A stretch of DNA of 64,000 nt, taken from the NCBI GenBank assembly GCA_964489885.1, contig CAZAZX010000006.1:1-64000 (forward strand). Reading direction: 5' to 3'. The notes beneath the pieces are model-generated. The model worked only from the letters and a program-made list of their open reading frames with translations, ran no database searches and was not told where the DNA came from. Positions 8,956-17,872 of this stretch are shown here, piece after piece. Each line of letters opens with the position of its first letter. Position 1 is the stretch's first letter. The stretch is from CAKOTZ01 sp964489885 (GTDB taxonomy: Bacteria > Bacillota > Clostridia > TANB77 > CAG-508). The position numbers and the translations under genes were made by a program.

Positions 8956-9019
8956 ATTACTATTCAGATCATATAAACTTCTTACCCGAATAATATTACT
9001 AAAAAATCTGAATAGTAAT
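8956..9019. repeat. 14-bp inverted repeat upstream of the RND gene
   Basis: ATTACTATTCAGAT (8956-8969) and its perfect complement (9006-9019) are separated by 36 nt. An outer 10-bp pair (8949-8958 and 9064-9073) encloses them. They lie just upstream of the RND promoter and could be an operator pair or a leader fold. Confidence 0.5.
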
Positions 9020-9086
9020 CAATTTTATTATGTATTGTTTTAATAAATTTATTCGCTTTTTAGAATGCTATTTCGTCGATTTTATG

Positions 9087-9115
9087 TTGACTATTTTGCC
9101 ATTTTAGTGTAAAAT
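9087..9115 (+). promoter_or_regulatory. probable promoter of the RND exporter
   Basis: TTGACT, 17 nt, TAAAAT, placed about 50 nt before the start codon of the RND gene. Confidence 0.6.
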
Positions 9116-9166
9116 TTTATTGATTATGCAATAAAATTTTTATGCAAAGGGAAGGATATATAATAT

Positions 9167-12100
9167 ATGTTATCAAAGTTTAGTGTTAATAAACCATATA
9201 CCGTAATGGTTGGAGTTATTATAATTATTGTTTTAGGAATTATCTCTTTTATGTCTATGTCTACTGACCTTTTCCCAAAAATGGATTTACCTTATGCAGT
9301 AATTATGACAACTGATGTTGGTGCAAGTCCAGAAAAAATTGAGATGAATGTTACAAAACCTATTGAACAAGCTGTTTCAACAGTTAGTAATGTAAAAAAC
9401 GTTAGTTCTACATCTTCTGAAAACTCTTCAATGGTAATAATTGAATTTTCTCAAGATGTTAATATGGATTCTGCATTAATCGAATTGAATAGTAGATTAG
9501 ATTTAATTAAAAGCTCTCTACCTGAAGAAGCATCTGCTCCTACAATTTTAAAACTTAATCCTAATATGATTCCTGTTTTTGTTTCTGCAATTGATATTAA
9601 TAATACATCTACTAAAGATGTAAGTACTACGGTGTCAGATGAGATTTTACCAAAACTTGAAAAAATAAATGGGGTTGCATCTGTTTCATCAAGTGGTATT
9701 GTTGAAGAAAACGTAAAAATAGCATTAAACCAAAACAAAATTGATAGTATTAATAATAAAGTTTTAGAAAATGTTGATGCTAATCTTTCTAAGACTCAAC
9801 AAGATTTAAAAAATGCTCAAGAACAGCTTGAAAAAGGAAAAACTGAATTTGAAAAGCAATCTAAAGATCAAACTAAAAAAATAGTCGATGGTGAAACAGC
9901 AATTGAAGATGGTCTAAAACAGCTTGAAAAAGCACAATCTGAACTTGAATCTAAAGAAGAACAATTAACAACAGCCAAAAAACTTTTAGATGAATCAATT
10001 TCAAAAATTAATGAGCAGGAAACCAATCTTAAAAATAGAATGAAAGAACTTTCAAATAAGGAAAATGTAACCGATATAGAAAAAGCTCTTATTTCTCAAT
10101 CAAATTCAGCATTAGAAGGGTTACAAACAGCAAAAAGTACTGCAAATAAAAGACTTAATGAGATAAACTCTGGTCTAGAGCAACTTTCAACTAGCAAAAA
10201 ACAACTAAATTCAAAAAAAGTTGAACTTGAAAGTCAAAAAAAGCAGATAGAAATTGCAAAAATAACTCTTTCTACGCAATTGAGCACTGCTTCTACAAAT
10301 TTAAATTCAAGCCAAGCTGAACTTGAAAAGGGGCAAAAAGAATTTGAAAGTGCTCGTGATGAAGCATACAAAAATGCATCTATTGAGGGGATTATAACCC
10401 AAAGTATGATTTCTAATATTTTAAAAGCAAACAATTTTGAAATGCCTGCTGGAACTTTATCAACTGGTAATGATAAAATCAGTGTTAAAGTTGGAGAAAA
10501 ATTTTCAAGCATTGATGATATTAAAAATCTAACTTTATTTTCATTTAATATTGACGGACTTGAAAATGTTACCTTAGATCAATTAGCTGATATCACTTTT
10601 AGTGATAATTCAGATGATATATATGCCAAAGTTAATGGAAATAATGCAATTCTTTTATCTTTTCAAAAGCAAAGTACAGCATCCACAACTGACGTTTCTA
10701 AAAATATAAAAGAAACTTTTGAAGAAATAGAAAAAGAAAATCCAAATGTTCATTTTACAACACTAATGGATCAAGGTGTTTATATTGATATTGTTATTGG
10801 CTCTGTTTTAGAAAACTTATTATATGGCGGTACTTTAGCAGTTCTAATTTTACTTATATTTTTAAGAGATATAAAGCCTACAATTATTATTGCACTTTCT
10901 ATACCTATAAGTTTAACTTTTGCAATTGCTTTAATGTACTTTACTGGTGTTTCAATAAATATTATTTCTCTTTCTGGTTTAGCTCTTGGAGTTGGAATGC
11001 TAGTTGATAATTCTATTGTTGTTATTGAAAACATATATCGTTTGCGAAGCAATGGCATTTCAGTAAAAGATGCTTCTATTGAAGGTGCAAAATCGGTATC
11101 TGGAGCTATTTTTGCCTCTACCCTAACTACTATTTCTGTATTTTTGCCAATAGTATTTACTCAAGGTCTTACAAAACAGCTATTCCAAGATATGGGACTT
11201 ACAATTGCTTATTCACTGTTAGCAAGTCTATTTGTTGCTTTAACATTAGTTCCTGCTATGGCATCAACAGTGTTCAAAAATACTACTGAGAAAGAACATA
11301 AATTTTTTAATGCTTTTTCAAATCTATATGAAAAAATTTTGAGAATAGCCTTAAAATTCAAACCTATAGTTTTAATTTTATCAATTGTTATCTTAGTACT
11401 AAGTGGTGTATGGGCAACAAGATTAGGAACTGAATTTATACCTGAAGCAGAAAGTACACAAATGTCTTTAACCCTTACTAACCCTAAAGATTCTACTTTC
11501 GATGATTTAAAAAATAATTCAAATGAAGTTATAAATAGATTGTTAACTATTGATGATATTGAAACAATTGGTGCAATAGAAAGTTCTTCTGCAAGTATAA
11601 TGTCAATGTCCGCAACTGGTAAAACATCAACAAATATGTATTTGATTTTAAAAGAAAATAAGAAATTAACTAATATAGAAATTAAAGATAAAATAGTAGA
11701 ACTAACAAAGGATTTAGATTGCGAAATTGATGTTACAACATCTAATATGAATATATCTTCTATAGCAGGTTCTGGATTGCAAGTTACAATAAAAGGAAAT
11801 GATCTTTCCAAACTTCAATCTACAGCAAATGAAATTGCTGATTTAATGAAAGAAACCGAAGGTTTAACTGAAATTGATAATGGAATTGCTGATACGGATA
11901 AAGAATTAAAAATTATAGTAGATAAAAATAAAGCAATGAAATATAGCCTAACTGTTGCAAGCATTTATCAAAAAGTTGCAGAAGAAATTACTAATGAAAA
12001 AACAGCTACTGAACTTTCATTAGATTCTAAAGATTATCCTGTAGTTGTAGTTAAATCCATTAAAAATACTATTACAGAAGATACTATTAATAATATTGAA

Positions 12101-12841
12101 TTAGATGGAAAAGAAAATAATACTGATATAAAGGTTAAATTATCTGATATTGCAACTATTGATAAAACAGATACACTTTCTTCTATCTCTCATCAAAATA
12201 ATCAAAGATATATTACAGTAAGTGCTAATGTTGATTCATCACATAATATCGGCTTGGTTAGTCAAGAATTTCAAAAGAAATTAGATAATTATAATCTTCC
12301 TGCTGGATTTACAGCTGAAATTGAAGGCGAAACTGAAACTATAAATAATACATTAAAAGATTTAGTAAAAATGATTTTACTTGCTGTATTATTTATCTAT
12401 TTAATTATGGTTGCACAGTTCCAATCACTTCTTTCACCATTTATTATAATGTTTACAATACCCCTTGCTTTTACAGGTGGATTGCTCGCTCTTGGAATCA
12501 CAGGAACTCCAATCAGCATTATAGCAATGCTTGGATTTTTAGTTTTATCTGGAATTGTTGTAAACAATGGAATTGTATTAATAGATTATATAAATCAACT
12601 GCGTGATAAGGGAATGTCAAAAAATGAAGCTATTATAGAAGCTGGAAAAACAAGACTTCGCCCTATATTAATGACAGCATTAACAACAATATTAGGTTTA
12701 TTTACTTTAGCATTAGGCATAGGTTCAGGAGCTGAAATGCTGCAACCTCTTGGAATAGTTACAATTGGTGGTTTAACCTATGCAACGCTTTTAACATTAC
12801 TCGTTGTCCCTTGTATGTATGATATGGTAAATAGAAAATAA
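9167..12841 (+). CDS. RND-family exporter with coiled-coil insertion
   Basis: A 1224-residue RND (AcrB/SwrC-like) transporter, driven by an ion gradient in the cytoplasmic membrane. TM1 is at ~12-32. The porter region follows (SPEKIEMNVTKPIEQAV). Helix blocks at ~545-720 and ~1045-1215 include the usual GLALGVGMLVDNSIVVIEN segment and the LSGIVVNNGIVLIDY repeat. Bacillus SwrC is about 1065 residues. The excess is a 200-residue Gln/Glu/Lys-rich coiled coil (~200-400) inserted in the first porter subdomain, after which the normal fold resumes. No membrane fusion protein gene is adjacent. The substrate cannot be read from the sequence. An AGGGAAGG box precedes the start. Confidence 0.9.
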   Translation: MLSKFSVNKPYTVMVGVIIIIVLGIISFMSMSTDLFPKMDLPYAVIMTTDVGASPEKIEMNVTKPIEQAVSTVSNVKNVSSTSSENSSMVIIEFSQDVNMDSALIELNSRLDLIKSSLPEEASAPTILKLNPNMIPVFVSAIDINNTSTKDVSTTVSDEILPKLEKINGVASVSSSGIVEENVKIALNQNKIDSINNKVLENVDANLSKTQQDLKNAQEQLEKGKTEFEKQSKDQTKKIVDGETAIEDGLKQLEKAQSELESKEEQLTTAKKLLDESISKINEQETNLKNRMKELSNKENVTDIEKALISQSNSALEGLQTAKSTANKRLNEINSGLEQLSTSKKQLNSKKVELESQKKQIEIAKITLSTQLSTASTNLNSSQAELEKGQKEFESARDEAYKNASIEGIITQSMISNILKANNFEMPAGTLSTGNDKISVKVGEKFSSIDDIKNLTLFSFNIDGLENVTLDQLADITFSDNSDDIYAKVNGNNAILLSFQKQSTASTTDVSKNIKETFEEIEKENPNVHFTTLMDQGVYIDIVIGSVLENLLYGGTLAVLILLIFLRDIKPTIIIALSIPISLTFAIALMYFTGVSINIISLSGLALGVGMLVDNSIVVIENIYRLRSNGISVKDASIEGAKSVSGAIFASTLTTISVFLPIVFTQGLTKQLFQDMGLTIAYSLLASLFVALTLVPAMASTVFKNTTEKEHKFFNAFSNLYEKILRIALKFKPIVLILSIVILVLSGVWATRLGTEFIPEAESTQMSLTLTNPKDSTFDDLKNNSNEVINRLLTIDDIETIGAIESSSASIMSMSATGKTSTNMYLILKENKKLTNIEIKDKIVELTKDLDCEIDVTTSNMNISSIAGSGLQVTIKGNDLSKLQSTANEIADLMKETEGLTEIDNGIADTDKELKIIVDKNKAMKYSLTVASIYQKVAEEITNEKTATELSLDSKDYPVVVVKSIKNTITEDTINNIELDGKENNTDIKVKLSDIATIDKTDTLSSISHQNNQRYITVSANVDSSHNIGLVSQEFQKKLDNYNLPAGFTAEIEGETETINNTLKDLVKMILLAVLFIYLIMVAQFQSLLSPFIIMFTIPLAFTGGLLALGITGTPISIIAMLGFLVLSGIVVNNGIVLIDYINQLRDKGMSKNEAIIEAGKTRLRPILMTALTTILGLFTLALGIGSGAEMLQPLGIVTIGGLTYATLLTLLVVPCMYDMVNRK

Positions 12842-12852
12842 TTAAGCATTAG

Positions 12853-12884
12853 AAAGGCCCCAACAATTGTTGGAGCCTTTTTTT
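12853..12884. terminator. bidirectional terminator between convergent genes
   Basis: AAGGCCCCAAC / GTTGGAGCCTT stem with T7 on the plus side and A3 on the other side. It separates the RND gene from the convergent hydrolase gene. Confidence 0.8.
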
Positions 12885-12907
12885 GATGTTGCAGGCATTC
12901 ACTCCTC

Positions 12908-13606
12908 TCAGAAGAATACCATTTGACCATTGGAGCCTCTGAACTGAAGTTCAGAACCAACTACTTGTTTCGAACCTGCAAGTGCCTGCTTTGCTGCCTC
13001 TTTGCATGACTCTGGCACATCCTCAGAATGGATGATTTTGTTCTCACCATTCCTGATTGTGCCATCGGCCTTTACCGGATCAAATTGACCTGGAGCAAAG
13101 ATTACATGGTGGATAGAACCACCATAGTAATCATCCAAGGCACGTTGTACCACTGTTTCAGCCACGCCAAGCTGATCGTGGAATGGTTGACCGCCAGCCT
13201 CGCAATAAATCAATGAGACAAACTCATCAATTTCCTGCGCCGAAATCGGAACAACAGTGTTTCCACTGATGTTTGCGGTCGTTTCCGCTTGTCTTGCAGC
13301 TTCCGCAGCAGCTGCAGCCTCAGCTTCTCTTTCCCTAACAATGGCTTCAGATACTTTGGAGTCCATTTGTTCTTGCAGAACGATATGGGCATCCCAATCC
13401 TCTTGCCATTTTGCTTCCGCCGCCAAAGCTTGTGCTTCAGCCTGAATACGAGCATCACGTTCTAAGACAACACTTTCTGCAAAGAAAGAAATTGCAAACG
13501 TAAATACAAACAACGTAGAGATGATTGTCGCTGAGCGAGCTGTAAGGAGCTCAAGAATCGTTAGTTCGGCTACTTTGGTCGCATTACTGTTACCCACCAC
13601 TAACAT
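12908..13606 (-). CDS. SleB/CwlJ-type cell wall hydrolase, membrane-anchored
   Basis: A 232-residue protein. A hydrophobic segment (~27-45) is followed by a long Ala/Glu-rich helix (~50-115). A C-terminal Hydrolase_2 domain (~120-232) contains the family pattern LIYCEAGGQPFHDQLGVAE and APGQFDPV. SleB/CwlJ enzymes cleave peptidoglycan, originally in spore cortex; no spore genes are near. GC content and codons (GCC, GGC, CTG) are clearly richer than in neighbours, suggesting transfer, yet no CGG codon occurs. AAAGGGGGAA precedes the ATG at 13606; an in-frame TTG lies one codon upstream. It has its own promoter at 13743-13770. Confidence 0.85.
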   Translation of the reverse strand: MLVVGNSNATKVAELTILELLTARSATIISTLFVFTFAISFFAESVVLERDARIQAEAQALAAEAKWQEDWDAHIVLQEQMDSKVSEAIVREREAEAAAAAEAARQAETTANISGNTVVPISAQEIDEFVSLIYCEAGGQPFHDQLGVAETVVQRALDDYYGGSIHHVIFAPGQFDPVKADGTIRNGENKIIHSEDVPESCKEAAKQALAGSKQVVGSELQFRGSNGQMVFF

Positions 13607-13665
13607 CAAATTCCCCCTTTAAAATTGAAAGACAACATATATGTTAACACCATTTAAGGTGGAAT

Positions 13666-13712
13666 TTTATAGCTTTTATAGTTAATAGAAAATGTATTAA
13701 CTAAGCTATAAA
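13666..13712 (-). promoter_or_regulatory. long leader hairpin of the hydrolase gene
   Basis: TTTATAGCT and TAGTTAATA on one side pair with TATTAACTA and AGCTATAAA on the other, with a 4-nt bulge and a 7-nt loop. It lies in the ~130-nt leader between promoter and start codon. It may control stability or translation; no known riboswitch pattern is recognised. Confidence 0.5.
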
Positions 13713-13742
13713 TTAAAAAATAAATAAACTTTTTGTAATTTT

Positions 13743-13770
13743 ATTATACCACTTTTGTATAAAATTTCAA
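13743..13770 (-). promoter_or_regulatory. promoter of the SleB-like gene
   Basis: Minus strand TTGAAA, 16 nt, TATAAT, about 130 nt before the start codon. Confidence 0.7.
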
Positions 13771-13855
13771 GGATTTTTAATAGATATTTTGCATTTTGCC
13801 AAAGTTTTTTCATACTTTTTATTTTATTGAATAATATATTTTTAGGAGGTTTATT

Positions 13856-15707
13856 ATGTGCGGTATTACTGGATTTGTTAACCATACAAAAGATATTTCG
13901 TCATATAAAAATGTACTAAATAATATGACTGATGAAATTATTAAAAGAGGTCCTGATGAAACAGGAATATACTTAGAAAAACACGTTGCTTTAGGTCACA
14001 GAAGACTTGTTGTTATTGATTTAGAAAATGGTAAACAGCCAATGCAAGCTATACACAATGAAAATACTTACACTATAGTTTACAATGGTCAAATATATAA
14101 TGCTAATGAGATTAGAAAAGACTTATTATCTGCTGGTTTTAGTTTTGATGGTCATTGTGATACTGAAGTATTATTAAAAGCCTATATTCACTATGGTTCA
14201 TCAGTACTTTCTAAAGTAAATGGTATATTTGCTTTTGCAATTTGGGATACAAATAAGCAAGAATTATTTTTGGCAAGAGACCATTTCGGTATAAAACCAC
14301 TTTATTACAGTATTGTAGATAATACTCTTATTTTTTCATCTGAAGTAAAATCTATATTAAAGCATCCATTAGTTGAAGCCAAAATTGACAATAACGGATT
14401 GTGTGAACTATTTGGTCTTGGCCCTGCCCACTCTCCTGGAAATACTGTATTTAAAAACATTTATGAGTTAAAACCTGCTCATTTTGCTTTTTTCAATTCA
14501 TCAGGTCTGCATATAAATAAATATTGGGAGCTTGAAAGCAAAGTTCATTTGGACGGTTTTTCAAAAACTTGCGAACATATTAAGTATTTGCTTGAAGATT
14601 CTATACATCGTCAATTAGTTTCCGATGTTCCACTATGTACTATGCTTTCAGGTGGCCTTGATTCAAGTATCATAACAAAATTTGCAAGTGATTATTATAA
14701 AAAGCACAATATGCAGTTAAATACGTATTCTGTCGATTATGTAGATAATGATAAAAATTTCGTAAAAAGTGATTTTCAGCCTAATTCTGATAAACACTAT
14801 ATTGATATAATGATAAAAGAGTGTGATACAAACCATCATAATATTGTTATAGATACCCCAGAACTTGCTGATGAATTAGAAGATGCAATGATTGCAAGAG
14901 ATTTTCCTCGGTATGGCAGATGTAGATTCTTCCTTTCTTCTATTTTGTAAACACATAAAAAAAGATGCTAAAGTTGCAATTTCTGGAGAGTGTTCTGATG
15001 AAATTTTCGGTGGATATCCATGGTTTTTTAGAGAAGATGCCCTAAAAAGCAATACTTTTCCTTGGTCTATTGCTATTTCGGAAAGACAGAATCTTTTAAA
15101 TCCTGAAATTTCAAAAAAAATTAATTTAAAAGAATATATAGACTTTAAATATAATGAAAGCTTAAGTGAAGTTAAGATATTAGATTCTGATAGTGCACAG
15201 ACTGCTGAAAAAAGAAAGATATTTTATTTGAATTTAAACTGGTTTATGCAAACACTTTTAGATCGTTCAGACAAAATGGGAATGTTCAATGGTTTAGAAA
15301 TACGTGTTCCTTTTTGTGATTATCGTCTTGTTCAATATGTATGGAATATTCCTTGGGAAATGAAAGCATTAAATGGTAGAGAAAAAGGCTTACTTAGATA
15401 TATTATGAAAGATTACTTGCCTGATGAAATAGTTTATCGTAAAAAAAGCCCTTATCCTAAAACTCATAATCCAACATATCTTGCTAAGTTAAAAAATATG
15501 TTTCAAACAAAGGTTTTGGAGAATCCAAATGCACCTATTTTTGACTTACTAGATAAAAATTATATTGAAGAAATAATAAAAACAGATGGAAGAGCTTTTA
15601 CACGACCATGGTTTGGTCAGTTAATGACAGGACCTCAATTAATAGCCTATCTTCTTCAATTGAATATGTGGCTTGACAAATATAAACCAACAATTGAAGT
15701 ACAGTAA
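13856..15707 (+). CDS. asnB: asparagine synthetase AsnB, split by a +1 shift at CGG
   Basis: Glutamine-hydrolysing asparagine synthetase, which makes Asn from Asp, Gln and ATP. The N-terminal glutaminase domain starts with catalytic Cys2 (MCGITGF) and the synthetase domain has the PP-loop LSGGLDSS. The first frame ends at 14950; the second is open to 15707. At codons 351-352 (CCT CGG) dropping the C at 14909 gives Pro-Gly-Met-Ala-Asp-Val-Asp-Ser-Ser, the conserved family segment, and a 616-residue product of normal length. Both halves are otherwise intact and in native codon use. It could be a pseudogene, a base error or a recoded gene. Three other genes here show the same site, so I favour recoding. 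TAGGAGG precedes the start. Confidence 0.9.
14906..14912 (+). other. putative +1 frameshift site 1: CCT CGG T
   Basis: In-frame CGG at 14909-14911 after Pro CCT. Skipping the C at 14909 places GGT (Gly) at 14910-14912 in frame with the rest of asnB. It is the only in-frame CGG in the gene. Confidence 0.75.
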
Positions 15708-15710
15708 ATC

Positions 15711-15747
15711 ATTTTGGGACAAAAGAAATATTCTTTTGCCCCAAAAT
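15711..15747. terminator. bidirectional terminator after asnB
   Basis: TTTTGGGACAAAAGA pairs with TCTTTTGCCCCAAAA (one mismatch). It lies between convergent asnB and the NAGPA-type gene. Confidence 0.75.
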
Positions 15748-15750
15748 TGA

Positions 15751-16800
15751 TTATTTTATTACAAATGCATTTGGTAAATATCTTTCTCCCATTGGTGTTG
15801 ATGGTTTATTTACCACTTTTCCGTCATTGTACATTGTTGCAGATGATCCACCATCTAGGTTTGCTGCGTTGTATGCTCCATATTTATTGAATATATTTTG
15901 TAATTCAAGAAGTGTTGTTCCTATGCTATATCCTGGCTGTCTACCATCTATTGCTACAAAAATAAGTGTTCCATCCTGTTTTTGTCCAATAGCCATTCTT
16001 GGTTGTATTCCTCCTGAATTTGAATTTGTAATTTGATTTTTACCATTTACAATTAAAAATGGTCCAAATTCAACAGCTGAAGTATATCCTTTCTTTATTG
16101 CCTGTTCATAGGTATAATTTCCAAGCATTAATTTTCCTTCTTTTGTTAATCCTATAAAGCTATATGGTACACCCTTTTCTCCATTTACTAGTTTTCCGTT
16201 CATAATGGCTGCTGTAACCAATTGGTTTCCCTTACCATGTCCCTCTACGTCTTTAAACCCACCAGCATTAGTTCCTGCAACAGCTCCATTTTCCTTTATA
16301 ATATCACTTAGCTTTGTTCCTGTTGATTGTTTTCTTGTATCAATTAGTTTAACTCTAGTTGGATTTCCAACAATCATAACATATCCTACATAACCTTTTC
16401 CAGTTATTTTTTCTACTGTTACCTTGTTTTCTTTATCCTTTATTTTAATTTTAGATGGATCAGAATCTTCATCATTATGTACAGCTAACTTTTGCATTAT
16501 TTCTTCTATTTCTTCATCTGATAAAAACCAAGTTGCTAAATATTGATGGTTCATCGTATTCATAGCTGTTTGTACCCATAATTCCTTATATTTTTGAAAT
16601 AGACTTGTCTTAAAAAATAAAAATAAGAAAACAACACCTAATATTATCAATATTATAAGTATTTTTATTAATTTTATTATTTTTTGTTTAAAAGTTTTCT
16701 TTTTCTTCTTTTTAGGATTTTTTTGTTCATTATTATTTTGCTCTTCATTTAAATTATATTGATTATTCAATATAACATTTGTCATTGTATCTAAGTCCAT
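15751..16800 (-). CDS. membrane-anchored phosphodiester glycosidase (NAGPA-like)
   Basis: A 349-residue protein. A basic cytoplasmic tail (1-~40) is followed by one membrane helix (~43-65) and an extracellular NAGPA domain (~130-349). Visible conserved parts are AGTNAGGF, SAVEFGPFLIVNG, RMAIGQKQDG and ANLDGGSSATMY near the C terminus. Family members hydrolyse sugar phosphodiesters, and in Gram-positives they are linked to exopolysaccharide or teichoic acid modification. The specific substrate is not evident. The gene is monocistronic and has no neighbouring wall-polymer genes. Confidence 0.85.
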   Translation of the reverse strand: MDLDTMTNVILNNQYNLNEEQNNNEQKNPKKKKKKTFKQKIIKLIKILIILIILGVVFLFLFFKTSLFQKYKELWVQTAMNTMNHQYLATWFLSDEEIEEIMQKLAVHNDEDSDPSKIKIKDKENKVTVEKITGKGYVGYVMIVGNPTRVKLIDTRKQSTGTKLSDIIKENGAVAGTNAGGFKDVEGHGKGNQLVTAAIMNGKLVNGEKGVPYSFIGLTKEGKLMLGNYTYEQAIKKGYTSAVEFGPFLIVNGKNQITNSNSGGIQPRMAIGQKQDGTLIFVAIDGRQPGYSIGTTLLELQNIFNKYGAYNAANLDGGSSATMYNDGKVVNKPSTPMGERYLPNAFVIK

Positions 16801-16889
16801 TAAAGTTCCTCCATAGTTTTATATTATACATATTGCAAAGAATTCTGTCAAATGCAAATATTGGTTGAATTTGCAATTTTTTTTAAAAC

Positions 16890-16922
16890 AAAAAGTAAGG
16901 TCATATTATAACCTTACTTTTT
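16890..16922 (-). terminator. terminator after the second Fic gene
   Basis: AAAAAGTAAGGT and ACCTTACTTTTT form a perfect 12-bp stem around a 9-nt loop. The T run serves both directions; the stem lies just after the Fic stop codon. Confidence 0.85.
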
Positions 16923-16934
16923 ATTCCTCTTTAC

Positions 16935-17690
16935 TTAATCATCATTTTTTTTATTGATTTTTTCGATATTTTCATCTATTTTTGTCATATAATCGTTTAG
17001 TGATGATAGCTTGTTATCTAACCTTTTTTGGCATTTTTCAAATATATCAATTAAAGGTTGTTCATTATCATTTTTTTGTGCCTCGTATAGTGCATTTTTA
17101 TATTCTTTATTATATTCATTATCAATTGCAATAAGGTCAATATTGTTTTCTATACATTGCTTTAAAATAATGAATCTTCCAATTCTTCCATTGCCATCTT
17201 GGAATGGATGTATGTGTTCAAATCTTTGATGAAAGTTTGCTATTGCATTTATATCTTTTTTACTCTCCTTCCAATCTTCTAAGAGATTAAAAATATAGCT
17301 ATCAACTTCATTTGGCTCGACAAGTTTTAAATCAGTATTTAGTAATTTATTTGGATATAGCTTCCATTTTCCAATATTTCCAATTTCATCGTCAACACTT
17401 CCACTTTTTAACATTCTATGCCAATTCCATAGTAAAAATTTGTCTATTGGATTACCTAATGTATCAATAACTTCGTCAAACAACTTTATCGAATTTTTAG
17501 TTTCCACCACATCATCAATAAAATGTTCTCCAACAACTTGCTTTTGTTTTAACAAGTCTACAAGATTTTCCTCACTAAATGTGCTTCCTTCAAGTTTATT
17601 TGAATGATATAAAAATTCTATTTTTATATCATCATAAAATGAATTAGAAATCTTTTTTAAATATTGTACTTCTTTGACATTTATTTTCAT
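16935..17690 (-). CDS. Fic family protein, complete active site
   Basis: A 251-residue Fic protein from the preferred start. Numbered from the upstream ATG at 17708, the active-site loop HPFQDGNGRIGR (167-178) matches HxFx(D/E)GNGRxxR fully. An N-terminal inhibitory motif SNKLEG (36-41) fits (S/T)xxxE(G/N), typical of autoinhibited class II Fic AMP-transferases. Start choice: the promoter at 17720-17748 would begin the RNA only a few bases before the ATG at 17708. The ATG at 17690 has GGAG upstream and is preferred. The target is unknown. Confidence 0.9.
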   Translation of the reverse strand: MKINVKEVQYLKKISNSFYDDIKIEFLYHSNKLEGSTFSEENLVDLLKQKQVVGEHFIDDVVETKNSIKLFDEVIDTLGNPIDKFLLWNWHRMLKSGSVDDEIGNIGKWKLYPNKLLNTDLKLVEPNEVDSYIFNLLEDWKESKKDINAIANFHQRFEHIHPFQDGNGRIGRFIILKQCIENNIDLIAIDNEYNKEYKNALYEAQKNDNEQPLIDIFEKCQKRLDNKLSSLNDYMTKIDENIEKINKKNDD

Positions 17691-17719
17691 ACTATTCTTC
17701 ATCTCCATTAATACTTAGT

Positions 17720-17748
17720 ATTATAAAAAATCAACCCAATTTTGTCAA
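17720..17748 (-). promoter_or_regulatory. consensus promoter of the second Fic gene
   Basis: Minus strand TTGACA, 17 nt, TATAAT, a perfect consensus just upstream of the Fic start codons. Confidence 0.8.
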
Positions 17749-17777
17749 CAATATTGAAATGATTCATTTAGCAAGGT

Positions 17778-17805
17778 TTGACATTTTACATAAATATGGT
17801 ATAAT
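17778..17805 (+). promoter_or_regulatory. consensus promoter of the ThyX-like gene
   Basis: TTGACA, 16 nt, TATAAT, followed by a ~60-nt leader and an AAAGGGGGAAA ribosome binding site. Confidence 0.8.
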
Positions 17806-17872
17806 AATTTTGCTTTAGATTTATGTAAAGTAGTATAAATAATTATTTATCACACCAAAGGGGGAAAACAGT

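Noticed and set aside
11209..11811. 200-codon minus-strand reading frame inside the RND gene
   Set aside because: It lies antisense to a clearly coding frame, lacks a ribosome binding site and has no recognisable features.
13210..13458. Minus-strand frame overlapping the SleB-like gene
   Set aside because: Alternative frame of a GC-richer gene; the Hydrolase_2 domain is in the other frame.
13856..15707. asnB as a plain pseudogene
   Set aside because: There is a single lesion, both halves are conserved, and the identical lesion type occurs in essential infB and in two V-ATPase genes.
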